DNA from: CALCKU01 sp964571595
Lineage (GTDB): Bacteria; Pseudomonadota; Alphaproteobacteria; Caulobacterales; Maricaulaceae
Length of the DNA stretch: 64,000 nt
Assembly (NCBI GenBank): GCA_964571595.1
Contig: CAZNCJ010000004.1
Coordinates: forward strand, 1-64,000
Direction of reading: 5' to 3'
Made by a program: the position numbers and the translations under genes. Below, piece by piece: positions 52,801-61,845 of the stretch (position 1 is the first letter of the stretch; the number at the start of each line of letters is the position of its first letter). Under the pieces are notes generated by a model. It had not been told where the DNA came from. It saw only the letters and a list, made by a program, of their open reading frames with translations, and made no database searches.

Positions 52801-53061
52801 ATCGTGCATTCTTTGACACCCATGCCCGGGGTTAGGAGTAAGTCTGCGCCATTGCCAGCCCCAGAATATGTTGAGGCCGCCCTAGACGATCTCAAAAAAC
52901 TCATCGCCGAATTTGATGACCCCGAGACGATTTATTATTCCCAGCCACGTATTCAATACACACATGATTACGGTGACTATGATGACCTTGCGCGGCGCGG
53001 GGAATGGATGCGCATTGTGGGCGGGGATGCAGGTGGCACTCAGGCGCGAGGGGGCGGCTAA
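49891..53061 (+). CDS. addB: Double-strand break repair protein AddB
   Basis: A 1056-residue subunit of the AddAB helicase-nuclease. N-terminal LILLPTRRAVRALGDAL is the alphaproteobacterial AddB start and lacks a canonical P-loop. The helicase-like core follows (LGGLNEGVWPARPSQAPF, motif region RMLSADLIILGG). The C-terminal PD-(D/E)XK nuclease has AVIDYKTGAPS with the catalytic Asp and Lys. I see no four-Cys iron-sulfur motif around the nuclease. Overlaps murU by 4 bp and addA by 1 bp. Confidence 0.94.
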   Translation: MSGSGQDVSVYNLPAGHDFMPALVKGLKRRFGPDLQKALILLPTRRAVRALGDALVSDSLEDGALKGKGGGADILPRLRTLADIDPEEPPFEPGELGLLVKPAISATQRRFELAKLVARFHHRTSDLPLEIDGALSLVDPLLKILDDADMEEVSADKISGLQEISEFAAKHFQNAAVFYDILQKYWPKRLGELGMMSPMARRVAILNALTDLWTESPPNHPVIIAGSTGTLGATARLMKCVSGLKDGLIILPGLDINLRQTAWDQIEPDHPQGALKNLLDVLDLSHREIPNWLVSDSAKARARRRLLSESLVPVGETQDWPSRIANLLSEGTQASPQGDETETHASSPIDTFGLGLSGLSLIEAETAKSEAQTIALIFREVLETPDKRAALITPDPGLARRVRAALRRWNVEVDYSQGEPLEETPLGRFLSRILDCAGAVIQSLDDQADQDRNRAPDIVTSHALSFAALCKHPLFAYREKPGHFRQIWEQAEHTAFRARREKEKRAELEKQAGFLKHLMAGLDDFIPKELGGDKKLSLKEWARALAGTAEILAGTDETQGALRLWQGDAGEQAAKLIEDLIAYGDILEPVSIEIFARIITKMMRGKAVRPRFGTHPRLQILGPLEARMLSADLIILGGLNEGVWPARPSQAPFLSRKMRRELGLSLPERRYGLAAHDFAGLAAHPHVILTRAQRSEEGPMVASRWIWRLQTLVRGALGEHHTALETEKPYLQWAENLDHIAPSEVKAAPEPKPRPPIAARWPEGRKLSITQIKKWVRDPYSIYARYVLGLSPLADIEQTLSVREFGSALHKGLERFMTAHKTRLPEKADKYLIESFQTALSEAGFPDYEIAKESSRLVTIAKDVTDWARERRAQGWQVGGIEAYGSYKIEEVNFTISGIADFIEKSAQGYAVIDYKTGAPSNVAVVKAGFDPQLPLTAYLLLKGGFKGLKSGPTQDLHYLRISGTAQQKSIVHSLTPMPGVRSKSAPLPAPEYVEAALDDLKKLIAEFDDPETIYYSQPRIQYTHDYGDYDDLARRGEWMRIVGGDAGGTQARGGG

Positions 53062-56000
53062 TGGCGCAATCCCTCATACATGACGAAGAATACGTCGTCG
53101 CGTCATCGGCCCAGACCGCGGCCGCTGATCCGCGCCATACACGTCTGGTGTCTGCCAATGCCGGATCGGGTAAAACCCGCGTCCTGGTAAATCGTGTCTC
53201 GCGCATATTGTTAGCAGGCACTTTGCCGGAAAAGATTTTATGTTTGACCTATACCAAAGCTGCCGCTGCGGAAATGCAAAGTCGTTTATTTCAGACTTTG
53301 GGCAAATGGTCGATAATGGAAGAGAGCGCGCTAAATGAGGCTCTGCGTGAATTACTGGGTGATGAAGCGGAGCTTCCGCCTTTGGGTGAGGCGCGCACGT
53401 TATTTGCCAAAGCCTTAGAGACACCTGACGGGTTGAAAGTTCAAACCATTCATGCTTTTTGTGAGCGTATCTTAGCGCGCTTTCCCATTGAGGCCGGTAT
53501 ATTGCCGGGCTTTGAGCCGATTGACGATATTGATATGCGCGAAATCCGTGCCCAGACACGTAAGTCAATTTTACAAAAAGCCGCCCTAGAGCCAAGCTCA
53601 GAGATTAATCATGCTGTGCAATATTTGGCAGGGCGTAAGGCTGATCAGACATTGGACGAATTATTTGCGTGGATGGCGCAATCCGGCCCTAAGATTACGG
53701 ACTGGGTCCAAAGCGGCGGTGTGCTTGACTTGGCCGCCCTTTTTGATCTTCCTGAAAACGGCCTGCCTGTCTCAGATATAAAGGCCCAAGCCTGGGAGGC
53801 GGCCCCGAAGGCGCAGCTTCGCGCGGCGATGAAAGGCATGTTGGATAGCCCGAAAGAAAAAGACCGTAAACATGGGGAGTTGATTTCTCGCGCGCTGGCA
53901 GACACTGATCCTGAAAGGGCCTATGATTTTTACGTGCAAGCTATTTTAAAAGCAGATAATACACCCAATTCACAAATTGTTACCAAGGACGCGGGTTCGG
54001 ACGCGAAGGCTTTGTTCGGGGCCTATAGAAAGACCGATACACCGGAAAATGATCGTATGAGGGCGGTCGGTGAGCGTTTTAAAGCTGCTGCCTGTTTGCG
54101 AGGAACCCGCGCCGTCTTGACTGTGGCCAAGGCCTATCAGGAAGAGTTTACACATATAAAGCGGGCGCGGCGCGGTCTTGATTTTGGCGACCAGATTAGT
54201 TTGGTAAATGCGCTGCTTATGCGCTCTGAGGTTTCTGACTGGATAGCCTATAAGCTCGACGGGGGGGTGGAGCATATATTGGTGGATGAGGCCCAAGATA
54301 CAGCCCCGCAACAATGGCAGATAATTGACGCTTTGGCAGAGCCTTTCTTTCAAGATAATCCAGATCGGAAAAACCCGCGTACGCTTTTTGCTGTGGGGGA
54401 TGAAAAGCAATCTATCTATTCTTTCCAAGGGGCGAAGCCGGAACAATTTATCGAAAAAATCCAGAGCTATGAGCGCAAGGCCGGGCGTGGTGAAATCCGT
54501 ATGCGTATGTCCTTTCGGTCCACCCCTGAAATTCTACAATTTGTCGACCAGATATTTGTGGAAGATAAATATATGCAATGCATGTTTGATGCGGAAAAAT
54601 ATCTTACGGCTTCAGATCTGAATGGACATACTGCTTTTTTCAAACACGCAAAGGGCCAGATAGAGGTCTGGCCACTGGCCCCGCGACCTGAAAAACCGGA
54701 CGTGTCTGAGGCTTGGGATACGCGCCCCGTCGATGCGGTCAATGCTACAGATTCGCGCGAAACTCTGGCTGTAGAAGTCGCCGCCCGAATAAGTTCGGCC
54801 TTAAAAAACGGGGAGACAATTTACGATAAAGACATGGATGATTACAGACCGGTGGAAGCTGGAGATATTTTGATCTTGGTGCGTCAACGCAATGTCTTTT
54901 TTGAAGCCATTATTCGCAACCTAAAAAAACTCGGTCTGCCTGTGGCCGGCGCAGACAGGCTAAAGCTCAATCAATCACTCGCGGTTAAAGACCTTTTGGC
55001 CTTAGCGCGATTTGTGCTTTTACCCGCGGATGATTTATCCTTGGCCGAGGTGTTAAAAAGCCCGCTTTTGGGTTGTGATGAGGCGGAGCTTTATAATCTG
55101 GCGCAGGGGCGCAGCGGGATAAGCCTCTGGCAAAGCGTGAAAGATAAGCGCGCTGATCTGGCAGAAATTTTACAGACGATAATCGGTTATTCCCGGCGCT
55201 ATGCCCCCTATGAATTTTTTGCGCGTGTTCTGGAAATGAAAGCCCCAAGCGGGGAAAGTTTATTGCGTCGCATTTATGGGCGTTTGGGACTTGAGGCTAA
55301 AGATGCGATTGAGGCTTTTCTTGGAAAGGCGCTTTCTTATCAAAGACGCGAAGCCCCTTCCTTGCAATATTTTGTGCAAAGTTTCGTGAAGGACGAACAA
55401 GTGCTGAAACGTGAAATGGACGAGGCGCGCGGCAAGATAAGGGTGATGACTGTGCACGGGGCCAAAGGGCTTGAAGCGCCTATGGTGATTTTGCCGGATA
55501 CAACACAACTCCCCAGTAAAACCTCGCAAATGACGCCGTTCAATGACGGGTTTGTTTTAACCGGAAATAAGAAAACAGCGCCAGAAGCGATCAGACCTTA
55601 TGTCGAGGCAAAAACCCGTCGCGTTCAGGAGGAATATTTTCGCTTGCTCTATGTCGCTATAACACGTGCCCAATCGCGCCTGATTGTATGTGGATATGCG
55701 CATGGCAAAGTAAGTGAGGGCTATAGTCAGGATTCTTGGTATGAGCTTTGTCAAAATGCTGTGAAAGCCTTAAGCACTGAAGAGCTTGAGACCCCCTTTG
55801 GTGAGGGCATGTCTTTCGGACAGGGTCGTCCTGCTTTGCGCGCCGTGGGTGGTTCTGTAAAACCTGATACATCAGAGTCGGGACCAGAGTTTAAAAGCGC
55901 GCATTATCTGTCAGATTTTTTAAGTCGACCGGCCCAAATCGAGAGCGCGCCTTATCGCCGGGTGACGCCCTCGCATTTACTGACCACAGATCAGAATTAT

Positions 56001-56561
56001 AATCCGCCCATTCGCTCCCCGCTTAAGACGGGTTATGCAGACCGTTTTGGTCGCGGCAATCTCATCCATAAATTATTGGAGCTTTTACCAGATATCGAAA
56101 TCTCGCGCCGTCCTGATATTGCCCGTATATTTTTAGAGCAAAATAATGTCGCCCCCGAAATGGCCAGCGAGATTACGCGCGAAGTCTTTGCCGTGCTTGA
56201 TCACCCCGATTTCGAAATCTTCTTCCAAGAGGGCTCTTATGCGGAAGTCTCGCTTGCAGGCCAAGCCAAGACTTTGCCCAAAGGGCTTTATCTTAACGGT
56301 CAGATAGACCGACTAAGTGTGAGCGATGATATTGTTTACATTATTGATTATAAATCCAACCGCCCCCCGCCCAGAGAGCAAACATCAGTGCCGCCTATAT
56401 ATATGGCGCAAATGGCGGCCTACCGCGAACTTGCCCGCGAGATTTACCCGGATCACAAGATTGTGTGTGCTTTATTATGGACTGACGGGCCTTTTCTCAT
56501 GGTTCTGGATGCAGAACATCTCGACCAAGCCTTGACGCAAGTCAGAGCGCAACTTACTTAA
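53061..56561 (+). CDS. addA: Double-strand break repair helicase AddA
   Basis: An 1166-residue UvrD-type helicase with nuclease. Start at ATG 53061, overlapping the addB stop by one base. Walker A is VSANAGSGKTRVLV, Walker B is HILVDEAQDTAPQQW, and motif III is GDEKQSIYSFQGA. The C-terminal nuclease has VYIIDYKSNRPPP. With AddB it resects DNA ends for RecA loading, replacing RecBCD. Confidence 0.96.
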   Translation: MAQSLIHDEEYVVASSAQTAAADPRHTRLVSANAGSGKTRVLVNRVSRILLAGTLPEKILCLTYTKAAAAEMQSRLFQTLGKWSIMEESALNEALRELLGDEAELPPLGEARTLFAKALETPDGLKVQTIHAFCERILARFPIEAGILPGFEPIDDIDMREIRAQTRKSILQKAALEPSSEINHAVQYLAGRKADQTLDELFAWMAQSGPKITDWVQSGGVLDLAALFDLPENGLPVSDIKAQAWEAAPKAQLRAAMKGMLDSPKEKDRKHGELISRALADTDPERAYDFYVQAILKADNTPNSQIVTKDAGSDAKALFGAYRKTDTPENDRMRAVGERFKAAACLRGTRAVLTVAKAYQEEFTHIKRARRGLDFGDQISLVNALLMRSEVSDWIAYKLDGGVEHILVDEAQDTAPQQWQIIDALAEPFFQDNPDRKNPRTLFAVGDEKQSIYSFQGAKPEQFIEKIQSYERKAGRGEIRMRMSFRSTPEILQFVDQIFVEDKYMQCMFDAEKYLTASDLNGHTAFFKHAKGQIEVWPLAPRPEKPDVSEAWDTRPVDAVNATDSRETLAVEVAARISSALKNGETIYDKDMDDYRPVEAGDILILVRQRNVFFEAIIRNLKKLGLPVAGADRLKLNQSLAVKDLLALARFVLLPADDLSLAEVLKSPLLGCDEAELYNLAQGRSGISLWQSVKDKRADLAEILQTIIGYSRRYAPYEFFARVLEMKAPSGESLLRRIYGRLGLEAKDAIEAFLGKALSYQRREAPSLQYFVQSFVKDEQVLKREMDEARGKIRVMTVHGAKGLEAPMVILPDTTQLPSKTSQMTPFNDGFVLTGNKKTAPEAIRPYVEAKTRRVQEEYFRLLYVAITRAQSRLIVCGYAHGKVSEGYSQDSWYELCQNAVKALSTEELETPFGEGMSFGQGRPALRAVGGSVKPDTSESGPEFKSAHYLSDFLSRPAQIESAPYRRVTPSHLLTTDQNYNPPIRSPLKTGYADRFGRGNLIHKLLELLPDIEISRRPDIARIFLEQNNVAPEMASEITREVFAVLDHPDFEIFFQEGSYAEVSLAGQAKTLPKGLYLNGQIDRLSVSDDIVYIIDYKSNRPPPREQTSVPPIYMAQMAAYRELAREIYPDHKIVCALLWTDGPFLMVLDAEHLDQALTQVRAQLT

Positions 56562-56596
56562 GCCTTACCTAATGAAGTTTTTACAGGGAGGCTCTT

Positions 56597-56917
56597 ATGC
56601 CAACACAAGCTGTCACGGATAATAGTTTTAATGATGATGTTCTAGAATCAAGCATGCCGGTTCTGGTGGATTTCTGGGCGGAATGGTGCGCGCCTTGTAA
56701 GCAGATCGGTCCTGTCCTCGAAGACCTTTCTGATGAAATGGCTGAGAAGATTAAAGTTGCGAAAGTCAATATTGAAGACAGTCCGGATACACCCGCCAAA
56801 TTTCATGTACGCGGTATTCCGACATTGATGATCTTCAAAGGAGGTCAGGTTGTCGCCACGAAAGTTGGCACAATGACTAAATCAAAACTTACAGAATGGG
56901 TTTCTGAATACGTTTAA
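56597..56917 (+). CDS. trxA: Thioredoxin
   Basis: A 106-residue thioredoxin with the redox motif AEWCAPCKQIGP and cis-Pro in VRGIPTLMIFKGG. AGGGAGG precedes the ATG. It follows addA by 35 bp and is the last gene of the tsaE-amgK-murU-addBA run. A bidirectional terminator follows. Confidence 0.97.
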   Translation: MPTQAVTDNSFNDDVLESSMPVLVDFWAEWCAPCKQIGPVLEDLSDEMAEKIKVAKVNIEDSPDTPAKFHVRGIPTLMIFKGGQVVATKVGTMTKSKLTEWVSEYV

Positions 56918-56941
56918 TATCTTAGACCAAGCTATAACATT

Positions 56942-56971
56942 AAAACCGCTGAGTTTATCGGCGGTTTTTTT
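56942..56971. terminator. Bidirectional terminator between trxA and the TonB receptor gene
   Basis: AAAACCGCTGA-GTTTA-TCGGCGGTTTTTTT forms a 7-bp core stem extended by A-T pairs, with T-runs on both strands. It separates convergent genes. Confidence 0.88.
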
Positions 56972-56987
56972 GTGCCTTGTTTTGCGC

Positions 56988-59276
56988 CTAAAAACGTCCA
57001 CTCACCGTGAATTTGGCATTAAGCGGCGCACCCACTGTGATATTATTATTGGTATGCGCATTTGGGAAATATTCCGTATCTGTGAGGTTCTCAATATTTA
57101 TCTGGAGACGTAGGTCCTCGCTGACATCATAAAAAGCGGCGGCGTCAATACGTGTAAAGCTGGGCAGGGTTACGGCATTATCATTGCCAGCAAAGCTCTC
57201 ATCTTGAAATGTCAGTCCCAGCCCCAGCCCGAAACTGTCAGTGACTTGGTAATTGCTCCAGACATTAAATGTGTTTTCGGGCAGTTCCCTTAAGCGCAAA
57301 ACCTCGCCTGCGGCATTTGTAGCCTCAATTTGTGTCTGGACGCCATTGGCATCCGTATCAATTGTGACCTGATTGCCTTCCAGAAAACTATAACCGGCCG
57401 AGATGTGCCATTGATCTGTAATATTGCCCTGAATTTGGGCCTCAAAGCCGCGCACCTCGGCATCAATAACATCCAGCGTATCAGGATTGGCATCAGAGAC
57501 TTGAGGCGAGCTGTTCTCAATGTCGAAAACGGCGGCCGTTAAACTAAAATTATCGGCGAAATCCCATTTAATCCCGGCTTCCAGATTAGTGGATGTATTT
57601 GGGTCCAAGACATCATCGGGCGGATTAATGTCGGCGAATTGTTCTCCGCTACGCGGAAGGAAAGTTTCGCTAAAGCTGCCGTAAATTGAGATATTTTCAC
57701 GCGGCTTAATGACAAGCCCGAGGCGCGGGGCGATATTTGTATCCCTGCGCGATAAGATATCTTGTTGGCCCGTATTGATAAAGGTTTCGATATTATCAAC
57801 TGTGATATCAAAACTATCAAAGCGGACCCCCAGCACTAGGTCTAGCCAATCTGTCACTTCTATCTCGTCTTGAATATAGGCAGAAAAGACGTCGATATCG
57901 GCCTCGGTATCGTCATTAAGAATGGCTGGATTTGCAAGGCCTGCATTGGGGACCGTAAAATCGCCAAAAGAGACGAGGACAGAGCGGCCATCGTCTATTG
58001 TGCCCGCGCCGTCATTGATTGTGAGCGGCGTTCCGGGTGTGACAGTAAAACGGGCATTATCCGTGCCAAAGCCAGGAGGATTGCCCGCGGCTATATCGGC
58101 CGCTGTCGTGCTAAAAAAAGCATTAACGCGGTCATTATTATTACTCGATGTGATGAACTCGCCGCCCAAGACAAGCGTGTGGGAAAAACGGCCCGTGTCA
58201 AATTCACCCACCAGATTTCCTGATAATGAAAGCCGCGCACGCTGTGTGGTATCGACATAGCCGTCCAGCTCGACTGTATTGTCGAGCGGGTCAAAAGAAC
58301 TGCTCGGGAAAAGATTAGCGTAAAATTTGTCAAAATCGCCATAGGAGGCGCTGAAATTGCCTTTAATATTATCACTAAAGGCATGTTCTATTGAGGCGCG
58401 CAATATATGGGCCTCAAGCGTGGTTGAATTAAGTTCGGGATCTGCAAAGGTCACATCCACTAAATCACTAGCAGGTTGCCCGTCCAGTGAAGGTATGCCT
58501 CTGTCGACAAAACGCTCATTATTGACATATTCATATGACAAATTGATATGTGTCTTAGGCGTTAATTTATAGGCCAGTGTCGGGTTGATCCCGAACCGAT
58601 CCCCATCAAAAAACTCACGGTGATTATTTAGGCTCTCATAATATCCATTGACCCGAAAAGCCCCGCGATCATTAAGGGTTTTATTGATATCAAGGGCTAC
58701 GTCAAAGGCACCAAATGTATCAAGGCTGGATTTGAAACCGGTAAAATCAGCTCCGATGTCACCTTTTTTCGTGACGCGGTTAATCACACCGCCCGTTCCG
58801 CCGCGTCCAAAAAATAGGGCATTTGCTCCGCGCAGCACTTCGACTTGCTCAAGGTTATAAAGCGAGCGGTAATATTGGACATCATCCCGCTGCCCGTCGA
58901 TAAAGAAATCTGCAGTAGAGCGCACACCGCGAAAGACAACTGCATCCCTGTGCCCTTCGCCTTGGGACTGGGTGAGGCCTGGCGTATATAAAACAATATC
59001 ACCAATAGAATCAAAACCCTGCTCAATGATCTGATCTGCCGTGGTGATAGACAGGCTTTGGGGGACATCTAAAATTGGTGTGGGGGACTTTAAGGCATTA
59101 ACCCGGTCCGAATAGAGATATTGCCCGCGCACAATAATTTCATCATTCGTTTGCTCACTGAGTTGCTGCACCGCGCTTTGGGCAAGAGCAGGAGCGGTAA
59201 AAGCGGCGCTGATCAAGGCCGTCTGGATAGCGGCGCGCGCTCCACTTAAAAGGAGTTTAGTGAGGGAAGGTTTCAT
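56988..59276 (-). CDS. TonB-dependent siderophore receptor
   Basis: A 762-residue outer-membrane receptor. A signal peptide (about residues 1-32, ending ALAQ) is followed by the plug domain with LDVPQSLSITTADQIIEQ and RGGTGGVINRVTKK, then a 22-strand-type barrel ending in Phe (FTVSGRF). The plug start resembles hydroxamate/catecholate siderophore receptors of the FhuA/FpvA class. Two Fur-like boxes lie upstream. No transport or synthesis genes for a siderophore are in the window, and no STN domain is present. Confidence 0.92.
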   Translation of the reverse strand: MKPSLTKLLLSGARAAIQTALISAAFTAPALAQSAVQQLSEQTNDEIIVRGQYLYSDRVNALKSPTPILDVPQSLSITTADQIIEQGFDSIGDIVLYTPGLTQSQGEGHRDAVVFRGVRSTADFFIDGQRDDVQYYRSLYNLEQVEVLRGANALFFGRGGTGGVINRVTKKGDIGADFTGFKSSLDTFGAFDVALDINKTLNDRGAFRVNGYYESLNNHREFFDGDRFGINPTLAYKLTPKTHINLSYEYVNNERFVDRGIPSLDGQPASDLVDVTFADPELNSTTLEAHILRASIEHAFSDNIKGNFSASYGDFDKFYANLFPSSSFDPLDNTVELDGYVDTTQRARLSLSGNLVGEFDTGRFSHTLVLGGEFITSSNNNDRVNAFFSTTAADIAAGNPPGFGTDNARFTVTPGTPLTINDGAGTIDDGRSVLVSFGDFTVPNAGLANPAILNDDTEADIDVFSAYIQDEIEVTDWLDLVLGVRFDSFDITVDNIETFINTGQQDILSRRDTNIAPRLGLVIKPRENISIYGSFSETFLPRSGEQFADINPPDDVLDPNTSTNLEAGIKWDFADNFSLTAAVFDIENSSPQVSDANPDTLDVIDAEVRGFEAQIQGNITDQWHISAGYSFLEGNQVTIDTDANGVQTQIEATNAAGEVLRLRELPENTFNVWSNYQVTDSFGLGLGLTFQDESFAGNDNAVTLPSFTRIDAAAFYDVSEDLRLQINIENLTDTEYFPNAHTNNNITVGAPLNAKFTVSGRF

Positions 59277-59408
59277 AATGGGTGTGAGGCTTTATATGCG
59301 GCGCCCGGATGTGAAAGCCGCCCAATGCCGCGTCTTTATAAGCCTGATGCGGACCAATACTGTTACGCGTGAAATCATCTTATCGCCTAAAAACCTTTTG
59401 CCGTTTAT

Positions 59409-59425
59409 TTGAGAATGCGTCTCAA
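59409..59425. promoter_or_regulatory. Fur-like box upstream of the TonB receptor
   Basis: TTGAGA-ATGCG-TCTCAA is a perfect palindrome that fits the inverted-repeat Fur consensus core GAGAAT-ATTCTC with a changed centre. It lies 133 bp before the receptor gene. Confidence 0.6.
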
Positions 59426-59439
59426 TTTCTGCTTCTAAC

Positions 59440-59460
59440 GATAATGAGAATGACTTGCAA
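59440..59460. promoter_or_regulatory. Second Fur-like site
   Basis: GATAATGAGAATGACTTGC matches the GATAAT-repeat form of the Fur box in its first 12 bases, and lies 15 bp beyond the first site, so the two could bind Fur dimers together. Confidence 0.5.
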
Positions 59461-59473
59461 TAACTTTTTGCAA

Positions 59474-59501
59474 ATAAGTCGCAATTACTTTTACGACTTA
59501 T
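59474..59501. repeat. 8-bp inverted repeat between folC and the receptor gene
   Basis: ATAAGTCG and CGACTTAT are exact reverse complements 12 bp apart. It may be a second operator for the receptor or a weak transcription end for folC; no clear T-run follows. Confidence 0.4.
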
Positions 59502-59549
59502 GAGTCCGTCATTTTGGGATGATGTAAGAAGGGGTTTTGCGGCGGAATG

Positions 59550-60872
59550 CTATCTTGGTTTTGACAATTTAAGCACTTCCCCGGCCAGATAAAGCGAGCC
59601 GCAAATTAATATACGCGGGGCAGGGCTGTTAGCTGGAGCGTTTGCGGTATGCTGTGTGAGTGCAGCGTCAACGGCCTCAATAATATCATCTGCGATAAAT
59701 GTGCCCAGGCCGTGGGCACTCGCCTTTTCTGTCAGGGTTTGCACATCAAGACTGGCGTGCCCGCCAATCGGCACACCGATCAGTGTTTGGGCCAGCCCTT
59801 TGAAAGCGTTTAAAAACCCGTCAATATCCTTATTGGATAAAATGCCCGTAATTAAAATCAGTGGTCGGGGGGTGCGGGCTTCAAGTCCGGCCATTGTATT
59901 GGCCACGGCGCGCGCCGCGTGCGGGTTATGGCCGCCGTCAAGCCATAGTTCTCCACCAGCTTGGGTCACTTTTTCGGCTAGCGGCCCCGCTGTGAGATTT
60001 TGCATACGGGCGGGCCAATTCACATTTTGGAGTCCCTTGGCGATGGCTTTTTCAGATATTTGCATCTGTCTGGCAATCGCTATAGCAAGGCCTGCATTCA
60101 TGATCTGGTGATTACCCAGAAGTGCGGGAGAGGGCAAATCAAGCAAGCTATCAGAATTTTCAAAAACAAGCCGGCCATGTTGGCTATAGGCACGAAAATC
60201 CTGATTCCAAAAATATGGCTTGGCCCCGGACTTGGCGGCTTCATTGTCTAATACGGCATTGACCAGCTCTGATTGAGGGCCAATACAAACGGGCGAATGC
60301 CGCTTCATAATGCCGGCCTTAGTACGGGCGACGGCTGCAAGGTCTTTGCCCAGAAATTCGGCGTGATCATAATCAATCGGGGTAATACCGGCGCAAGCGG
60401 GTATAATGACATTGGTCGCATCATAACGCCCGCCCAGCCCGACTTCGATTAAAGCAATATCTGCCGGGTTTTCCGAGAAGGCTAGAAACATGGCAGCGGT
60501 TGTCGCCTCAAAAAATGATAAAGGCGCTTCGCCATTTGCTTGTCTGACACGCGATAAAACGTCAATCAGATAGGCGTCCTCAATTTCGTTTGAACCGACA
60601 ATAATACGTTCCCGAAAATGGACGAGATGGGGTGAGGTATAGACATGGGCTTTCAGGCCTTGGGCTTCGGAGAAGGCGCGTAAATAGGCAATGGTGGAAC
60701 CTTTGCCATTTGTGCCCGCAATATGGACAATGGGTGGTAATCTGTCTTGAGGATTGCCAAGCTTGGCTAAGACGCGCTCTATACGTTCAAGGCCCAGATC
60801 AATTTTTTTGGGATGAAGAAGGCGCAGCTCTTCAAGGGCCTGCTCGAGTTTTTCTGTTAAGCGCTCTGTCAC
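59550..60872 (-). CDS. folC: Bifunctional folylpolyglutamate/dihydrofolate synthase
   Basis: A 440-residue ligase that adds glutamate to dihydropteroate and to folates. The P-loop is IAGTNGKGSTIAYLRA (about residues 51-66), followed by YTSPHLVHFRERI and the metal-binding ALIEVGLGGRYDATN. It is downstream of accD in the frequent alphaproteobacterial order accD-folC. Confidence 0.95.
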   Translation of the reverse strand: MTERLTEKLEQALEELRLLHPKKIDLGLERIERVLAKLGNPQDRLPPIVHIAGTNGKGSTIAYLRAFSEAQGLKAHVYTSPHLVHFRERIIVGSNEIEDAYLIDVLSRVRQANGEAPLSFFEATTAAMFLAFSENPADIALIEVGLGGRYDATNVIIPACAGITPIDYDHAEFLGKDLAAVARTKAGIMKRHSPVCIGPQSELVNAVLDNEAAKSGAKPYFWNQDFRAYSQHGRLVFENSDSLLDLPSPALLGNHQIMNAGLAIAIARQMQISEKAIAKGLQNVNWPARMQNLTAGPLAEKVTQAGGELWLDGGHNPHAARAVANTMAGLEARTPRPLILITGILSNKDIDGFLNAFKGLAQTLIGVPIGGHASLDVQTLTEKASAHGLGTFIADDIIEAVDAALTQHTANAPANSPAPRILICGSLYLAGEVLKLSKPR

Positions 60873-60875
60873 TAA

Positions 60876-61763
60876 TTAAGTATTGGCGGGCGCCGCAACG
60901 GGCTGTGCTGGCGGGATATCAGATTGCATAATCACTGAGATGATCTGGGCGAGGGTCCGGCGCATATCCTTGCGATGCACGACCTGATCTACCATGCCTT
61001 TATCTCTGAGATATTCAGCACGCTGAAACCCGTCGGGCAGTTTCTCTCTGATTGTATCTTCAATGACACGCGGGCCGGCAAAACAGATAAGCGCACCGGG
61101 TTCCGCCAGATGTATATCCCCCAGCATAGCATAGCTGGCTGTTACCCCGCCTGTTGTCGGATCGCATAACACCACAATATAGGGCAGGCCTGCCTCGCGT
61201 AATCTTTGCACAGCAATTGTCGTGCGCGGCATTTGCATAAGCGAAAGAGCCCCTTCCTGCATGCGCGCACCGCCCGCTGCGGTAAAGGCGATTAAAGGTA
61301 GTTTATTGGCAACGGCATGTTCCGCAGCTTGGATAAAGCCTTCGCCAGCGGCCATGCCCAGTGAGCCGCCCATAAAAGCAAAATTTTGTACAAGCACGAC
61401 AGCTTTTTGTCCGTGTATGTTGCCCACACCAATCGACATGGCGTCTTTATCACCTGTTTTACTGCGCGCAGATTTCAGTCGGTCCGTATATTTCTTATCA
61501 TCTTTAAACTTGAGTGGATCTTTGGCGACTTCGGGGATTTCAACTTTTTCAAACACGCCCTCATCAAAAGTGTATCCCAAACGCAGATCTGGCCCGATAC
61601 GCATATGTTGGCCTGCGGGTGTGACATGTAGGAGGCCACTCAGATCCGCACTAAAAACCATCTCACCGGATTTAGGGCACTTAATCCAGAGATTATCTGG
61701 CGTGTCCTTTTTCGTGAAAATATTTTTGACACCCGGCGGTGTTAATTTGGTCAACCAATTCAT
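60876..61763 (-). CDS. accD: Acetyl-CoA carboxylase carboxyltransferase subunit beta
   Basis: A 295-residue subunit that, with AccA, transfers the carboxyl group from biotin to acetyl-CoA, the first step in fatty acid synthesis. The ATG at 61763 begins NWLTKLTPPGVKNIF. The usual N-terminal zinc finger is degenerate: the region reads IKCPKSGEMVFSADLSG with later Cys replaced, as in other alphaproteobacteria. The carboxyltransferase core (AAGEGFIQAAEHAV, TAAGGARMQEGALSLMQM, DPTTGGVTASYAMLGDIHLAEP) is intact. trpFBA, which often precedes accD, is not present upstream; a plus-strand gene is. Confidence 0.96.
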   Translation of the reverse strand: MNWLTKLTPPGVKNIFTKKDTPDNLWIKCPKSGEMVFSADLSGLLHVTPAGQHMRIGPDLRLGYTFDEGVFEKVEIPEVAKDPLKFKDDKKYTDRLKSARSKTGDKDAMSIGVGNIHGQKAVVLVQNFAFMGGSLGMAAGEGFIQAAEHAVANKLPLIAFTAAGGARMQEGALSLMQMPRTTIAVQRLREAGLPYIVVLCDPTTGGVTASYAMLGDIHLAEPGALICFAGPRVIEDTIREKLPDGFQRAEYLRDKGMVDQVVHRKDMRRTLAQIISVIMQSDIPPAQPVAAPANT

Positions 61764-61845
61764 GGAAGCTATCTGCCCGATTTTACGAGGGCGGGCAATT
61801 ATATTTTTCGGTTGAAAACACATAAAGGCGTTTTAAGCTCACAAG

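Noticed and set aside
53970..54446. Minus-strand frame of 158 codons within addA
   Set aside because: Antisense to the helicase motifs of AddA.
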